A DNA stretch of 30,141 nt from contig BFEA01000131.1 of the NCBI GenBank assembly GCA_003427395.1, positions 2,331,111-2,361,251 on the forward strand. The letters run 5' to 3'. This document shows positions 10,236 to 20,360 of this stretch, piece after piece. The position numbers were made by a program, and so were the translations under genes. Numbering within the stretch: position 1 is the stretch's first letter; each line of letters starts with the position of its first letter. Under the pieces are notes generated by a model. That model was not told the origin of the DNA. It did not search any database and was given only the letters and a program-made list of their open reading frames with translations. This DNA comes from Chara braunii. Lineage: Eukaryota; Streptophyta; Charophyceae; Charales; Characeae.

Positions 10236-10539
10236 GCATTTCCGGACCCCATTGAACGACGTCCCCGTCGTTCACCATCAAAATAGAATTCAGGGTTCTT
10301 ACGAAATGATTATAATACATAACAATTTGACAATCCGCTTAAAACTAAGTTGAAGCCTTCTTCCATCGACAACCACTCAATAAATTTTTGTTTCTTAGAA
10401 TGGTACAGGAAGCCCTCCGACTAGTTTCAAGCTAAATCCATTCAGTTGATACTATCATTTATCCAAAAAAAGCAGGATTAACCCCCTGATGGGTCTTTCG
10501 AATGTATCAACCTCCTAGAGTCGCTAAGACAGATGAATG

Positions 10540-10606
<67 letters not shown>

Positions 10607-10722
10607 TCAAATAGAACTGCATATATATATATATGCATACCTATTACTCAATATCACATATTAGCTAAGTAATAATTCATGTCGCAACCGTTATTTTTTA
10701 TATAAGTTATTGAAGAGCGCAC
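10236..10722. other. Element 2 interior next to 3' LTR, non-coding
   Basis: No open frame of note. It holds an (AT)n run at 10543-10604 and a shorter one at 10620-10634. On the minus strand, just before the 3' LTR, there is a purine-leaning stretch (GGGGTCCGGAAA at about 10238-10249) that may be a weak polypurine tract. Confidence 0.5.
10543..10604. repeat. (AT)n microsatellite
   Basis: Uninterrupted AT repeat of about 31 units, followed after 15 bases by a shorter AT run at 10620-10634. Confidence 0.98.
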
Positions 10723-11175
10723 TGATCAAGACAGGTCTCCCTGTCGCAGACATACTCTTACAAGGACAAAGGAGAACATAGATCAAGACAGATTTCACTG
10801 CCTCAGACGAACTCCTTTATTTTAGAAGAGAACACTGATCAAGACGGTTATCCCGCCGCAAATGAACTCTTCTCTCTCTCAGAAGAAAATGTCGATCAAG
10901 ACAGGTTTCCCTGCCGCAGACAAGTTCCTCTCTACCTCAAGCTGCGAACAAAACGCTGATCGAAACAAGTTTTCTTGCCGCAGACGAACTGCTCTCAATT
11001 AATCTTTGAAAGGAGATGTGATCAAGACAGATTGCTCTGCCACATATATACCTCTCAAAGATCGGAGGAGAACTTTGATCAAGACAGGTTCCCCTGCCGC
11101 AGACGAAGTCCTCTATTTTTCATTCAATGACTAAAATGAAGGAGAACGCAATTTATAACAGGTTACCCTATCACA
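10723..11175 (-). repeat. 57-bp tandem array of GNRA-loop hairpins
   Basis: Eight units start with GATCAAGAC-like sequence at 10724, 10781, 10837, 10894, 10958, 11020, 11077 and about 11150 (spacings 57, 56, 57, 64, 62, 57, 73). On the minus strand, the sense of element 2, each unit can form a short stem closed by a tetraloop. The loops are GAGA, GAAA, GATAA, GAAA, AAAA, GCAA, GGAA and GTAA. Stems vary with compensation: CAGG/CCTG, CGG/CCG, CAAG/CTTG and CAGA/TCTG. Spacings not divisible by three argue against coding. It lies between the second gag and the 3' LTR. Confidence 0.85.
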
Positions 11176-12042
11176 ATGAGTTCCCCTATTGGTCTGAGCT
11201 GCACCATGAAATTATTACAGTGAACTTACTATAGTTTCTACCACGTCAGATGTTATCGATCTTCCTGTGATATGCGCCGAGGAGTGGTGTAATCATCTTT
11301 AAGGGATAACATCTCGACATCAAGCCCCGCTTTAGATTCGAGCCTCACCACATTTCCTCCGATTCCGATGTTGCGACCCCATCAATCGGCTACCTAATAG
11401 AGTAGGACAATCCCACCGCCCATAATCGAGGTTAGTGAGACCTTGACTACAAAGGTGGGATGACTCTTCTTGACACGCGGTTAGGTCACTACTCCTTCCC
11501 TTGTGGCGAACAGTAGTCGCCTCTTCTATAAGCAGCGTCTCGATATGATCACGACACCTTCCTCTCTTTCAATGATAGTGTAGTCCCTCTTCCTCAAACC
11601 ACATAGGATCCAGAAGACAACATACCACTATGGACCAGGAGCACAACTCCGGCGCGGGCCTCACTACCACCTACAGAGCTCACAATTTTATCGCATAAGC
11701 ACCATGACATGATAAAAATCTCAAATACATACATAACACAATACATGTCTTATGGATAAAATATATAACACACATATTTCTATAATTATCACATTCATAA
11801 AGCAAGCATACCACCATCCCAGCTAAGAGTCAGATTGATCTAAAAAAAGGATCACATACTCCTGCACTTGTCCATGATGGCAAATACACCAACAAATAAT
11901 ACAGATCTTTCACAAACATAGAACAAAATATTTATGAAATGGTCTCACCCAAAATCTTTTTATGAGAGGTTGAAAAAAAAAAAAAAAAAATCATGATCCC
12001 ACACAGAATTCCAAAATTCGGTAAAAATAATCGAATCGGAAA
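11176..12042. other. Element 2 interior between gag2 and hairpin array, non-coding
   Basis: A+T-rich sequence with no sustained open frame, including an A run of about 18 at 11972-11989. I found no RT, protease or integrase motif on either strand. Confidence 0.6.
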
Positions 12043-12905
12043 TTAAACGAGTTGTTTTTCGTCAACCTTCGACCCCTTACACATACTTGGAGTATGTCTG
12101 ACTCTACCACAACTTTTACACACAATGCTCTTCCAATACTCTCTCCCTCTCTTCGCACGCTGCCCTTTTCGACCTCGAGACTCTAACTTGGAGGACTCAT
12201 TCTCCTGAGCAGCTGGCGTTGAGACATCATTTGAACAAACTTTCCTACTCTTTCTACTTAGATCATGTCGCTCCATCATTAGTTGTTTGCTTCCCCCTCA
12301 GACTCTAGCAAGCGAAGTTGCAACCGAAGGACTTGATCAAAGTTCCCATTCCTAAAATTTGAACGGATCCTCGCCTAATCTGACTTGCCGTTTACCCCAC
12401 GGATAAGCTCCTGCTGCTCTGCCTCAGAGAAACTTGTGAGGAAGGTAAGAAATTTCTGTTTATCCGTTAAACTTTGTATCCGACGAACGGTCCTTTCATA
12501 GTCAAGAAGAAACTTCTCTTCTACTACGTACGCATCCCGTTTGATATTCTTCAAATCCTCTAATGTCGTCAATTTATCCCCAAGCCAAAACTTCTCCAAC
12601 ATGGCATCTCGAAAATCTGCCCATGTTGATGCTTCGGCTATTTTCTGGACTACATCCACAAGATCTCTTTCAACATATCTCAGAACCATTCGTAACATTT
12701 TATGATCATCCCAGTTATTAATGGATGCAAGTTGCTCAAATTTNTTCAGAAATGTGGAAACAAAGTTGTCATCGAAAACAGGGATTTCTATTTTTGGCAG
12801 GTTTTCTCTTTCCGTATCTCTCTGCTCTAGGAGATGAACTATCCTTTGAAGATTCAATATATCTTTATCTTGATGACCACCTTCGCTTCCACTTGCTGCT
12901 TACAT
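12043..12905 (-). pseudogene. gag: Second gag gene of element 2 (gag2)
   Basis: Capsid-like domain at 12857-12375 begins with KIEIPVFDDNFVSTF and contains FEQLASINNWDD, a retrotransposon gag pattern. After a stop at 12375 and a frame change comes a basic Lys/Arg-rich region and a zinc knuckle CKSCGRVRHTPSMC (CX2CX4HX4C) at about 12121-12080. The only nearby ATG (12905) is followed at once by TAA, so the start is broken or the copy was once joined to gag1. It aligns with gag1 over 70 residues at about one third identity without large gaps. The N at 12744 leaves one codon unknown. Product would coat and package element RNA. Confidence 0.8.
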
Positions 12906-12969
12906 TTCTCCTGGCCATAACAGAAAACCCGGTGGAACGTTAGTCTAACTCTATAATAGTCTATATAAT

Positions 12970-13801
12970 CTAATTTGATTCCTTAATCCTAGTCCACATT
13001 CGCTCAACTATTATTTCTCTAATACTTCTCTTATCCACTTCGACCAAGATGATCGGAGAGTTCGTCCAGTCAAACCAGATTCCCTCCTCGTTTCTATTAA
13101 CAATACATTTTTCCACATCCAATTGAAAACGTCTGCAAAATTTTATACTGTGACCACTTAGAGCACAATAAATACATTTCAAAGACTTATAGTAGGCTAA
13201 AGTCTGCCTCCTCCTTTCTTTCTTACTTAATTGTTTGCCTTGTATACGAGTAGCTGACTTAATATCCAAAGCGGTTGGAACATCTCCTCGAGATCCACAT
13301 GGTCTGATGCTTTCAATTTTCCCTGTCCCGACGACTAGTTCCTTGACCTTCTTGAACCAAGTTACGTGCAACCCTTTCAGTCTTAGTAAGCTTATGAAAA
13401 TATTTTAACTGATCACTCTTGCTACCGTCATCACTACTGAAATCTCTCTGCTTTCTCTTCCCTTTTCTATCTCGGGCTCCGGGCAATTTAAAAAACTTAG
13501 CAATCATCAGTCTCTCGAAATTTTTCCAACTTTTAACTTCAGAGACTAACTTTGCTACGTCATCACGCAAGTCTATATGTACCCATGAGATCACCCTCTT
13601 CTGCATTGCCTGCTCGCTCCAATCATGAGTGGCAGCCAACTGCTTAAATGTTGAAAGAAATTTCAGGACATTATCTCCATAAAAAATCGGAACATCGACC
13701 TTTGGAGCAATAGCTGCTCTCTCGATCTTCTCCCCAAGCGTTTCAATGAATTCCCCAATCTTGTCCCAAAGATCGCCATTCAGCCTGCTACCTTCCGCCA
13801 T
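12970..13801 (-). pseudogene. gag: First gag gene of element 2 (gag1)
   Basis: ATG at 13801, about 190 bases inside the 5' LTR, opens a frame (MAEGSRLNGD) with the capsid-like block KVDVPIFYGDNVLKFLSTF and FKQLAATHDWSEQAM. A frameshift near 13340 moves to the 13371-12970 frame, which carries a basic stretch and a zinc knuckle CIYCALSGHSIKFC (CX2CX4HX4C) at about 13175-13132. It is followed by gag2 after about 65 bases with no pol. A frameshift is the only break seen, so this copy decayed later or less than element 1's proteins. Confidence 0.83.
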
Positions 13802-13972
13802 CTTGCTATGAGAAGATTAACTTGCAAGCGATAAGGCATAAAGGTAAGAAGCCGAAATGATTCGTAGGATCCATCAAATATCAATCATACCTGTTTCTAA
13901 AAAACAAATATCAAAACAAAATAACAAACACCCGAGTGTCGTTCCACCAGGGACAACAGTAGTTTTGCCGTT

Positions 13973-13993
13973 ATCCCCGGCAACGACGCCACC
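13973..13993 (-). other. tRNA-Asp primer-binding site of element 2
   Basis: On the minus strand, two bases after the 5' LTR end, TGGCGTCGTTGCCGGGGA matches the complement of the plant tRNA-Asp 3' end (TGGCGCCGTTGCCGGGGA) with one C-to-T mismatch. This site is typical of Athila/Tat-type plant gypsy elements and sets the element's orientation. Confidence 0.85.
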
Positions 13994-14656
13994 TGTCGAG
14001 CGCATCGGATTCGATCTCGGTATCCACCGGGTGAGATTCGACTGCTATAACCTACTAGGCTAGCTCCTATCACGACAGTGATAGGAGCAGCTCTTCTATA
14101 TGAAGAGCCTGTCCAGTCACTATCTCCCCTACCGAGGCCTTGCTGACCCCGCCTGCCTGTGGCCTTTCAGGCCTTGCCGACAGGCCTTACCTCGTTGGTA
14201 GGCCGTGTGACCTCGGCATCGGCCTAGCAACCCCCTGGCTCGGTGTCAACCTCTACGGTCCCCGATAAATAAGAATTTTTTCTATGCCTTCCGGCGCCGC
14301 GGCCCTATACCTGGCACACCCCTCTTTTTAGCCTCCTTAGCCCCTGAATCGCGCGACTGCTAAGCCGCGCGACACTATTTTAGGTAGAATAGGTTTAGCT
14401 TTACCGTTCCCGCGTCCGCATATTCCTGCGGCTTCGACAAAAGCGAAGCATTACCATACACATCCGTTACTCCTGGACACCACACGCGCTCGTACTAGCG
14501 TCCGAAAACTTTTAATCTGTCAGTCATAGGTCAGGTCTGAATAAACTTTCAGCAAACGTTGGTCTCATTAAGTCCTTCAATTCAACACAGAAGTCGGACG
14601 ACGTCCGACGTTGAAAAACCTCGGCAAATACTCTTGTCAGGGTATTTGCCCCGACA
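13994..14656 (-). repeat. Element 2 5' LTR (663 bp)
   Basis: Direct repeat of 9548-10235 without the 25-bp internal duplication. Begins TGTCGAG and ends CCCGACA. It keeps the 11-bp perfect hairpin (14063-14073/14078-14088). In the terminal 12-bp hairpin the one change still allows a G-U-type wobble. Confidence 0.93.
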
Positions 14657-14993
14657 ACGGCGTTGGAATGGTACTAATGGTTTCTTTTTCCTCACTCATT
14701 GTGTTTTGAGAATTAAAAATTTTCAAATACTTCATTATTTATTGACGTAGTATTATTATTTTTATGCACCAACGTTCTTTGACCCAACTGCAACGCTAGA
14801 TTTAGAAGCTGCAAAGTCAGTCAAGGACCTTGAGAGCGCGCTTCCTATGTTTGACCGATGGGTTGCAGCATATATGGGATGTCGACGAAGTTCCTCGCCC
14901 TCGCCTATCTTAAGACGCGGGCCGAGGAAGTCGACGTGCATACGAGCCAGTGGGTGGTTAGCCCATGAAGTGGAGGAAATATGAGCGGCGGGG
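14657..14993 (+). pseudogene. Possible coding relic of element 3, unrecognised
   Basis: On the plus strand, 14771-14883 reads as a plausible helical protein segment (DPTATLDLEAAKSVKDLESA, then LPMFDRWVAAYMG). A change of frame at about 14878 continues into MSTKFLALAYLKTRAEEVD and stops near 14968. It has no ATG in the first part, is broken, and matches no family I can name. Position and strand are what element 3's gag would have, since this is the right flank of element 2's insertion, but that is inference. Confidence 0.3.
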
Positions 14994-17640
14994 GTTGTCG
15001 CGGTTGCACTGTCCGCCGACCATGGTCTGCTGTGAGAGGTTTGAGTGCGAGCACGAAAAGAAATGGTGGACTATGTCGGGGCAAGGGTACTAGGATAATG
15101 GGCGTAGAGCCCGGGCCACCATCCATGTGGGACCTTTCTCCACTTCGGGCCCAGGATCTCATTTGAGTACTTGACACCACCGCTAAGACATGAGCTGGGA
15201 CCGGGTTCGCTGCGGCTTAAGCTGTAGGCCTCGCTGAGGGCTAAGGAGTGGCACAACGGGGGTTGAGGAGTGGCATAGCGGGGGCCGAGGAGTAGCACAG
15301 CGGAAAGGCGGAAAGCGCTGTGGGGGAATACGGTAATACGGTCTGTAGATCTGTTCACCGAATAGCTGGCTCCCTCCGAAGTTTCTCAGAGGATAGTCAA
15401 AGTTGCCAAACAGCTTGCTGCTCGCCACAGGATTTACTGCTATCGGGACCCCGTACCCAAGGAAAACGAGGTGGGTGACTGCAAATATGAGGTAGTGTAG
15501 CAAAGGAGAACAGAGCGTCACAGAGCGGTGTAGAGCAGGGCGGAACAGAGTGAGGCAGAAAGGTGAGTAAACTTGGACGGCAGGTTGTGCAAGGTGCGTG
15601 CAGAGGAAGAAAGAAGGGCAGCGGCGATGGGAAGCGGCTATGGTAGAAGTTGAAAACGTATGGCCCGCTCATCTCTTGATGAAAACGAGCGGGGAAAGGG
15701 GCGAAACATAGGTTCTTGGGTGGGGTGACCACGATGTTGGACTCCGAAAGATGAGTAAGAGAGTGTGGTAGAAGCAAGTAAGAAGAGAACTTCGCGGAGC
15801 TATGGAAGAAGATGGGAGTAAGGGAGAGGAAGAATAAGGAAACGCTTATCTCCCTCGTTTCTGACCGGATTTAGACGAGGAAGGGCTCGATCCCGAGGTT
15901 TTTGGATAAAGCGATTCCAATGGTGGAGTCGGTTATGGGATTAGTTGACTAGATTTAGAGTTGTGGCTTTAGTTATGGGATTTAGTATGCGGGGAGATGA
16001 TGATGCAGTTAGAGGAAGGATAGGAAGGCAAAGACGGTCGTACACTCTCGGTTCTCAACGGATTTCGGCAGAATCAAAGCTGAATCTAATGTTTCTCAGG
16101 AGGGCGAACTAGATTGCGGCTTTAGTAATCGATCTTAGAGGGTAGTTTTCAAGATGCGACGAGTGGGGGCTGCGCTCGAATAAAACGGTCATTCTAAAGT
16201 AACGTGAACCTTCCCATATTTCGGGGAAGATTCACTCTCCTCTGACGCATTAGATAAGAGGCATATTACATCGTATAGCTGGAATTAGAGAGGAATTACT
16301 GGCGGAAGGAGAACGGGGAGGCCGGTAAGTGCGATAGAGGGGGAGAGTCAAAAGGGGATGCGAGCACCTACCTGGAGTCGAGTCGCAGACCGGGTGGCGG
16401 AAGCGGGGTTTGAAGTTCGATAGCTCGAAATCGATAAAACGGCGTAGAAAGGGAGGATGTATCAATCCGCGTTTCACCGGAATATTCATGTTGTATCTGC
16501 ACACTGGGTTCGTGGGGTAGCAGTGGCATACTTACCTGATAGTGGTGTTGTCGCCACTACTCCAATGTATCGATCCAAGTCTCAAGCGAAGGATTCTGAT
16601 TTTGCCCATCCTATGGAAGGTAGTAGCGCAAAGTCAATTGCGAAGTCAGATATTTACCTGTGGACCAACGTGTTCGAGGGGAAGTGCAAAGCTGGAAAAC
16701 ATTGTATACGCCTGTCTCTCAGTAGAAAAATCCATTCGATTTGCTCCGCCTGTTGATAGGAGTGGTGTGAGGCCAATCGCTGGACCAGGTACCTATCAGC
16801 TGGTTGTTGAACTGTTTGCCCGATCGATTGGAGTAACAAGAGAGGAATCGTAGGTCGAACACTTACCTGGTCGAAATACCGTCGAGAGAAGCACCGTAAG
16901 TCATGCCGGAAAAGGGGGCGGACCGCAACTTAGTAAGGGTTGTACGGTCGGTGACTGCACACGATTTGCCTGCTGCATGGCCAGCAAGACCATGCTACCC
17001 TTCTGCTACATCGTGAGAGGGGAAGTTGTGTTTTCGGCCCACGGCCCATATCTCGAAAGGTAGCCAGAGCATTTCATACCGTGAATTTTGTGAGAGAGAT
17101 TGAGCTTGTTGAAAGAGAGTATTGGTGCGAGTTGAGGGATTTTCAGGAATTCAACAAGTGGTCATTTTACCTCCATTGACCAAGCTATTGCAATCTTTGA
17201 CCATCATTGCGGGGCCCTCAGGCGCTGGAAGATAACAAGGCTCCCTCCTACAAGTTGAGTTTGTCCCCCTCTTGTATCTCGAGAAGTCTGAAACCTCTCA
17301 CTCTATCTTTCTTACTCTAAATCTAATCCTGGTTACGAGAGGAAGGCGGCAGGCGGGATTGCAACCCGTAGGACCGCAATAAGACTCTGTGGGGAGTCTG
17401 CCCACCAATTGTGGAAGCTCTGCCGGAACTCAGGAGGAGTTCTTGAGGCAAAGAATTGAAAGGTAACCCTTGCCTATATTTCTTGCTATGTTTGACTAAG
17501 TATGTTTGTATCCCTACCTTGACTTTGTGTTTTACTTTCAGAACACAAACCAGACTTAAGTAAAAGAATGTTTATGTAAAGCTAAGTTTCAATTTTGTTG
17601 TTTGACTGAGAGAAGATTGTGAAAAGGGGTTGCATCGAGG
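14994..17640. other. Long stretch without recognisable genes
   Basis: Only short frames. Minus-strand frames at 15183-15521 and 15397-15777 and a plus-strand frame at 16457-16756 are open for 84-126 codons, but none shows a domain. Stop density and composition do not distinguish them from chance. It may be the interior of a large non-autonomous element (LARD-like) or of element 3. Confidence 0.4.
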
Positions 17641-17659
17641 GAAAATGTGGGAGGAAGTG

Positions 17660-18172
17660 TTGCTTATGTTTGACTGGGTCAACCAAAGGCTGAGAGAGTC
17701 TCCATAAGATTGGAGGGCCTAGTGCTATGTTTATTTCCGATTGCTTGAAGGACAAGACAGATTCCCATAAGATTGAGTGGTCTGGTTGCTTTGACTTGTA
17801 GGGGTTGTTTATGTTCGACTTTCAGGGACCAAGCATTTTTTCATAAGATCGGATGGCTTGGTTGCCTTGTTTCTTTGGATTTTCTTATGTTTTATTAGTT
17901 CTGAAGGAGATTTGGGCATGTTTCATACGATTGGATGACTCTGGCTCTCTATTGTTTTATTCCGAGGGGGGAATTCAGGCTAAGGACTAGACAGATTCTC
18001 ATAAGATTAGGTAGTTTGGTCTGAAATGTGGGAGAAAGGTTGTGTTGCTTATGTTTGACTGAGGCAACCAAAGGCTGGGAGAGTCTTCATAAGATTGGAG
18101 GTCCTAATGTTCTGTTTATTTTCGATTGTCTGAAGGACCAGACAGGTTCCCATAAGATTGGGTGGTCTGGAT
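17660..18172. repeat. Hairpin array centred on CATAAGAT
   Basis: Seven units carry CATAAGAT (one CATACGAT) at 17703, 17766, 17842, 17924, 18000, 18088 and 18151. Most are flanked by inverted repeats: ACCAAGC/GCTTGGT (17828-17834/17856-17862), CCAGAC/GTCTGG (18138-18143/18165-18170), ACTAGAC/GTTTGGT (17986-17992/18014-18020), ACAAGAC/GTCTGGT (17752-17758/17780-17786, one mismatch). Inner stems include CTCCA/TGGAG and CCCA/TGGG around loop TAAGAT. Units 1-2 and 6-7 are copies within a higher-order repeat of about 380 bp. Confidence 0.75.
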
Positions 18173-18231
18173 GCCCATAGGGATTCTTTCAATTTCTGCA
18201 TTTTCTGGGATCTTTTGTTATACTTGGTCTT

Positions 18232-18840
18232 GTATAAATCTTGGTAAGCTACTTTCTCTATGGGAAGCGATGCCGAAATTTCTACAAAACCAAGGAGTAA
18301 GTCGGATTTTATCTTTTCAAAGTTCAACTTGTTCAAATTTTATGTACGGCTTAGTAAAAATATGGAAAGTCTTCGTTTTTAAAAGGAGTGTTACCCAAAT
18401 TTTTACTAATGCAGGAAGTTAGTCAAAATTTGACTTTGGGAAGTCAAAGTTATTCTTAGATTTTTGGCTTAGCTTTGTATAAATTTTGGAAATCTACCTC
18501 CCATGTGTAAGCGCAGCCGAAATTTCTACAAATCTAAGGAGTTAGTTAAATTATGTCTGGGTTGAGCTTAAATTTACTTTTAGTTTTTATCTGCCTTAGT
18601 ATAAATCTGGGAAGTCAATTTTTCCAAAGGAGATGCTGCACAATTTTTTACTAATTCAAAGAGTTAGACAAAATTTAATTTTTCAGAGTTAGACTTTAGT
18701 TCAGTTTTCATATTTAAACTAGTATAAATTCTGAAAAGACAATTTTTCTATAGGAAGCGCTACCAAAATTTTCTTAGTTTAAACGAGATAGGTTATATTT
18801 TGACAGGTGGTGATTCTGGCAATCCACTCTGTATAGAGGA
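18232..18840. repeat. 122/123-bp tandem array, five units
   Basis: Units begin GTATAAATYT (or GTAAAAATAT) at 18232, 18354, 18477, 18599 and 18722, with spacing 122, 123, 122 and 123. Shared blocks include AAATTTCTAC and GGAGTTAG. Identity between units is modest, so the array is old. A+T-rich, with no long frame running through it. Confidence 0.78.
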
Positions 18841-20360
18841 GATTATGCCAAAGGTCTGTCTTTTCTTTGGACACTATAGAGGAGATTCTTGGCAGACAAC
18901 TTCGAGTAGAAATGTGTTATGGAGATTTATTCTCCATTCACAGATGGTTTAGCATTGGCGTTGACTTGTTTTATGATGCAGGCTTTCTTTAGACGTTTGG
19001 CTCAAGACTTGAGCTAGATTCAACCTGATCCCAAGAGAATCATCTTTTGTTATCACTGATAACAAGTCGGTTGCCGATTCGTCGGTTTACGACTCAACTC
19101 CAATCCAATCTCGACTACCCAACCTAAAGACTTTAGCTATGGTGGTTTTGTTGTTTTATTAAGGATTTCACCCGAACTTTTGTTGAATGATCATTCAACG
19201 AAGGTACTGAGTATTTATTTTGAAAGGTTGGACAAAGGCTGGGATTTGCATGGCTAAAGCAAAGGGTATGAGTATAGAGAATGGTTTAAGTTAACCCCAT
19301 GTAGTGTGTGGACTTTTGGTTGATTCTTTGATGTGATTGCAGGTATGTTTTGTGATTCGAACTTTGGAATCGACTGTCAACGATCACATACATATATATG
19401 GCTGAAAGGAGTCTCACTGTGATTGTGAGAAGTGATCGTCACATATTTATTCTCCTCTCTCTCTATATATATATATACACGTACATACCTATGTTTGAGT
19501 GTCCGCGTGGCCTAAAGAGCCCATGTTTGAGGTTTAAATGGGGGCAGAGATTGAGAGAGAGGAAAGAAGACTCCCTTCTTTTACCATTTTTTTTTTTTGC
19601 TTCTTAAAGTTTTATTGGTCGGACGTTGGTCCTGGGTCTGGATTTGAGGTCCTTGTCGAGGACACTCCAAGTCCTAAACTCCGCATCGAAGGGATCACCC
19701 CCCGCGCAGAGTCTATTTGCCCTGCCCACCAAGACACTCAGCCTAAGGGCTGGAGGTGCCGCTGGGGCCGGATGGTTGTTCCTTCAGCCTTGTAGTATCA
19801 TGAAGGGTTCGACCTTTACGATACTTCAAGGTTGACACTTGAGTGTCATAAGCAGTACTCAGATCCACGAGGGACCGCTTGATTATGGGCTTTACATAGT
19901 ATGCCATCATCGTGACTGCTTATGTATTAATGCATTGTTAGCCGATATGAGGAAGCTCTACGTCCGCACGGTTTTATATTAAGTCTCGCACGCGTCGCCT
20001 ATCTGATTTCCTCGTCAGAAGGTTATGGGATGGTTACTTAAGGGGCTAGGATTGTGTGCGTTGTTTTTTTTTGTGTCGTTTCGTGTGTGACGCGTGGTGA
20101 GTGAGATACGTCCTAGTCGGCCGACGAAGAGTCACGCTTGGGACTTCAGCCCCCCACTTCGTCGGTTCGCGTGTGGGTCCGATAGAGGCTTTAGACCGTG
20201 CGTACCCCCTATGCTACACTGTACGAGAAACGTCCTCGGATGGTCCACCACCGCGATTGCAACTGATTAGCTTTCGTACTGTGGATTGGTAGCTCGGCGG
20301 GGATACGCCCACCGAAGGGAGGTGACAGCTCCCTTAAGGTGGAGGTAAGTTGTACCTCGC
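18841..20360. other. Ambiguous junction region, no recognised gene
   Basis: Contains the right edge of the insertion into element 1, which I cannot place exactly (about 20000-20360). A plus-strand frame at 19608-19795, ending in a stop, looks coding in composition but matches nothing I know. A perfect hairpin TGACACT/AGTGTCA lies at 19832-19847. Short (TA)n at 19463-19475 and a T run near 19588. Confidence 0.35.

Larger units (their letters stand above)
9548..14656 (-). mobile_element. Element 2: gag-only non-autonomous LTR element
   Basis: A 5.1-kb element with direct LTRs, a tRNA-Asp primer site inside the right LTR, two tandem gag genes and no reverse transcriptase, protease or integrase in 3.8 kb of interior. 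It resembles the plant class called TR-GAG (terminal-repeat retrotransposons with GAG domain), though two gag copies are unusual. Orientation is minus, shown by the primer site next to the right LTR and by the gag frames. LTR divergence is about 4.5% by eye (8 of 170 and 14 of about 320 positions), younger than its host element. A possible target duplication CGGCG lies at 9542-9546 and 14658-14662, one base outside each TG/CA end. Confidence 0.85.

Noticed and set aside
10543-10634. (AT)n as an origin or cruciform regulator
   Set aside because: A plain microsatellite with no partner signals.
10723-11175. Looks like a CRISPR array (conserved about 28 bases, variable about 29 bases, hairpin in the repeat)
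   Set aside because: Repeats differ from each other, the setting is a plant retrotransposon, and no cas-like gene is near.
15183-15777. Minus-strand frames of 112 and 126 codons as a gene
   Set aside because: No domain, overlapping frames equally open, and G-rich sequence lacking stops on that strand explains them.
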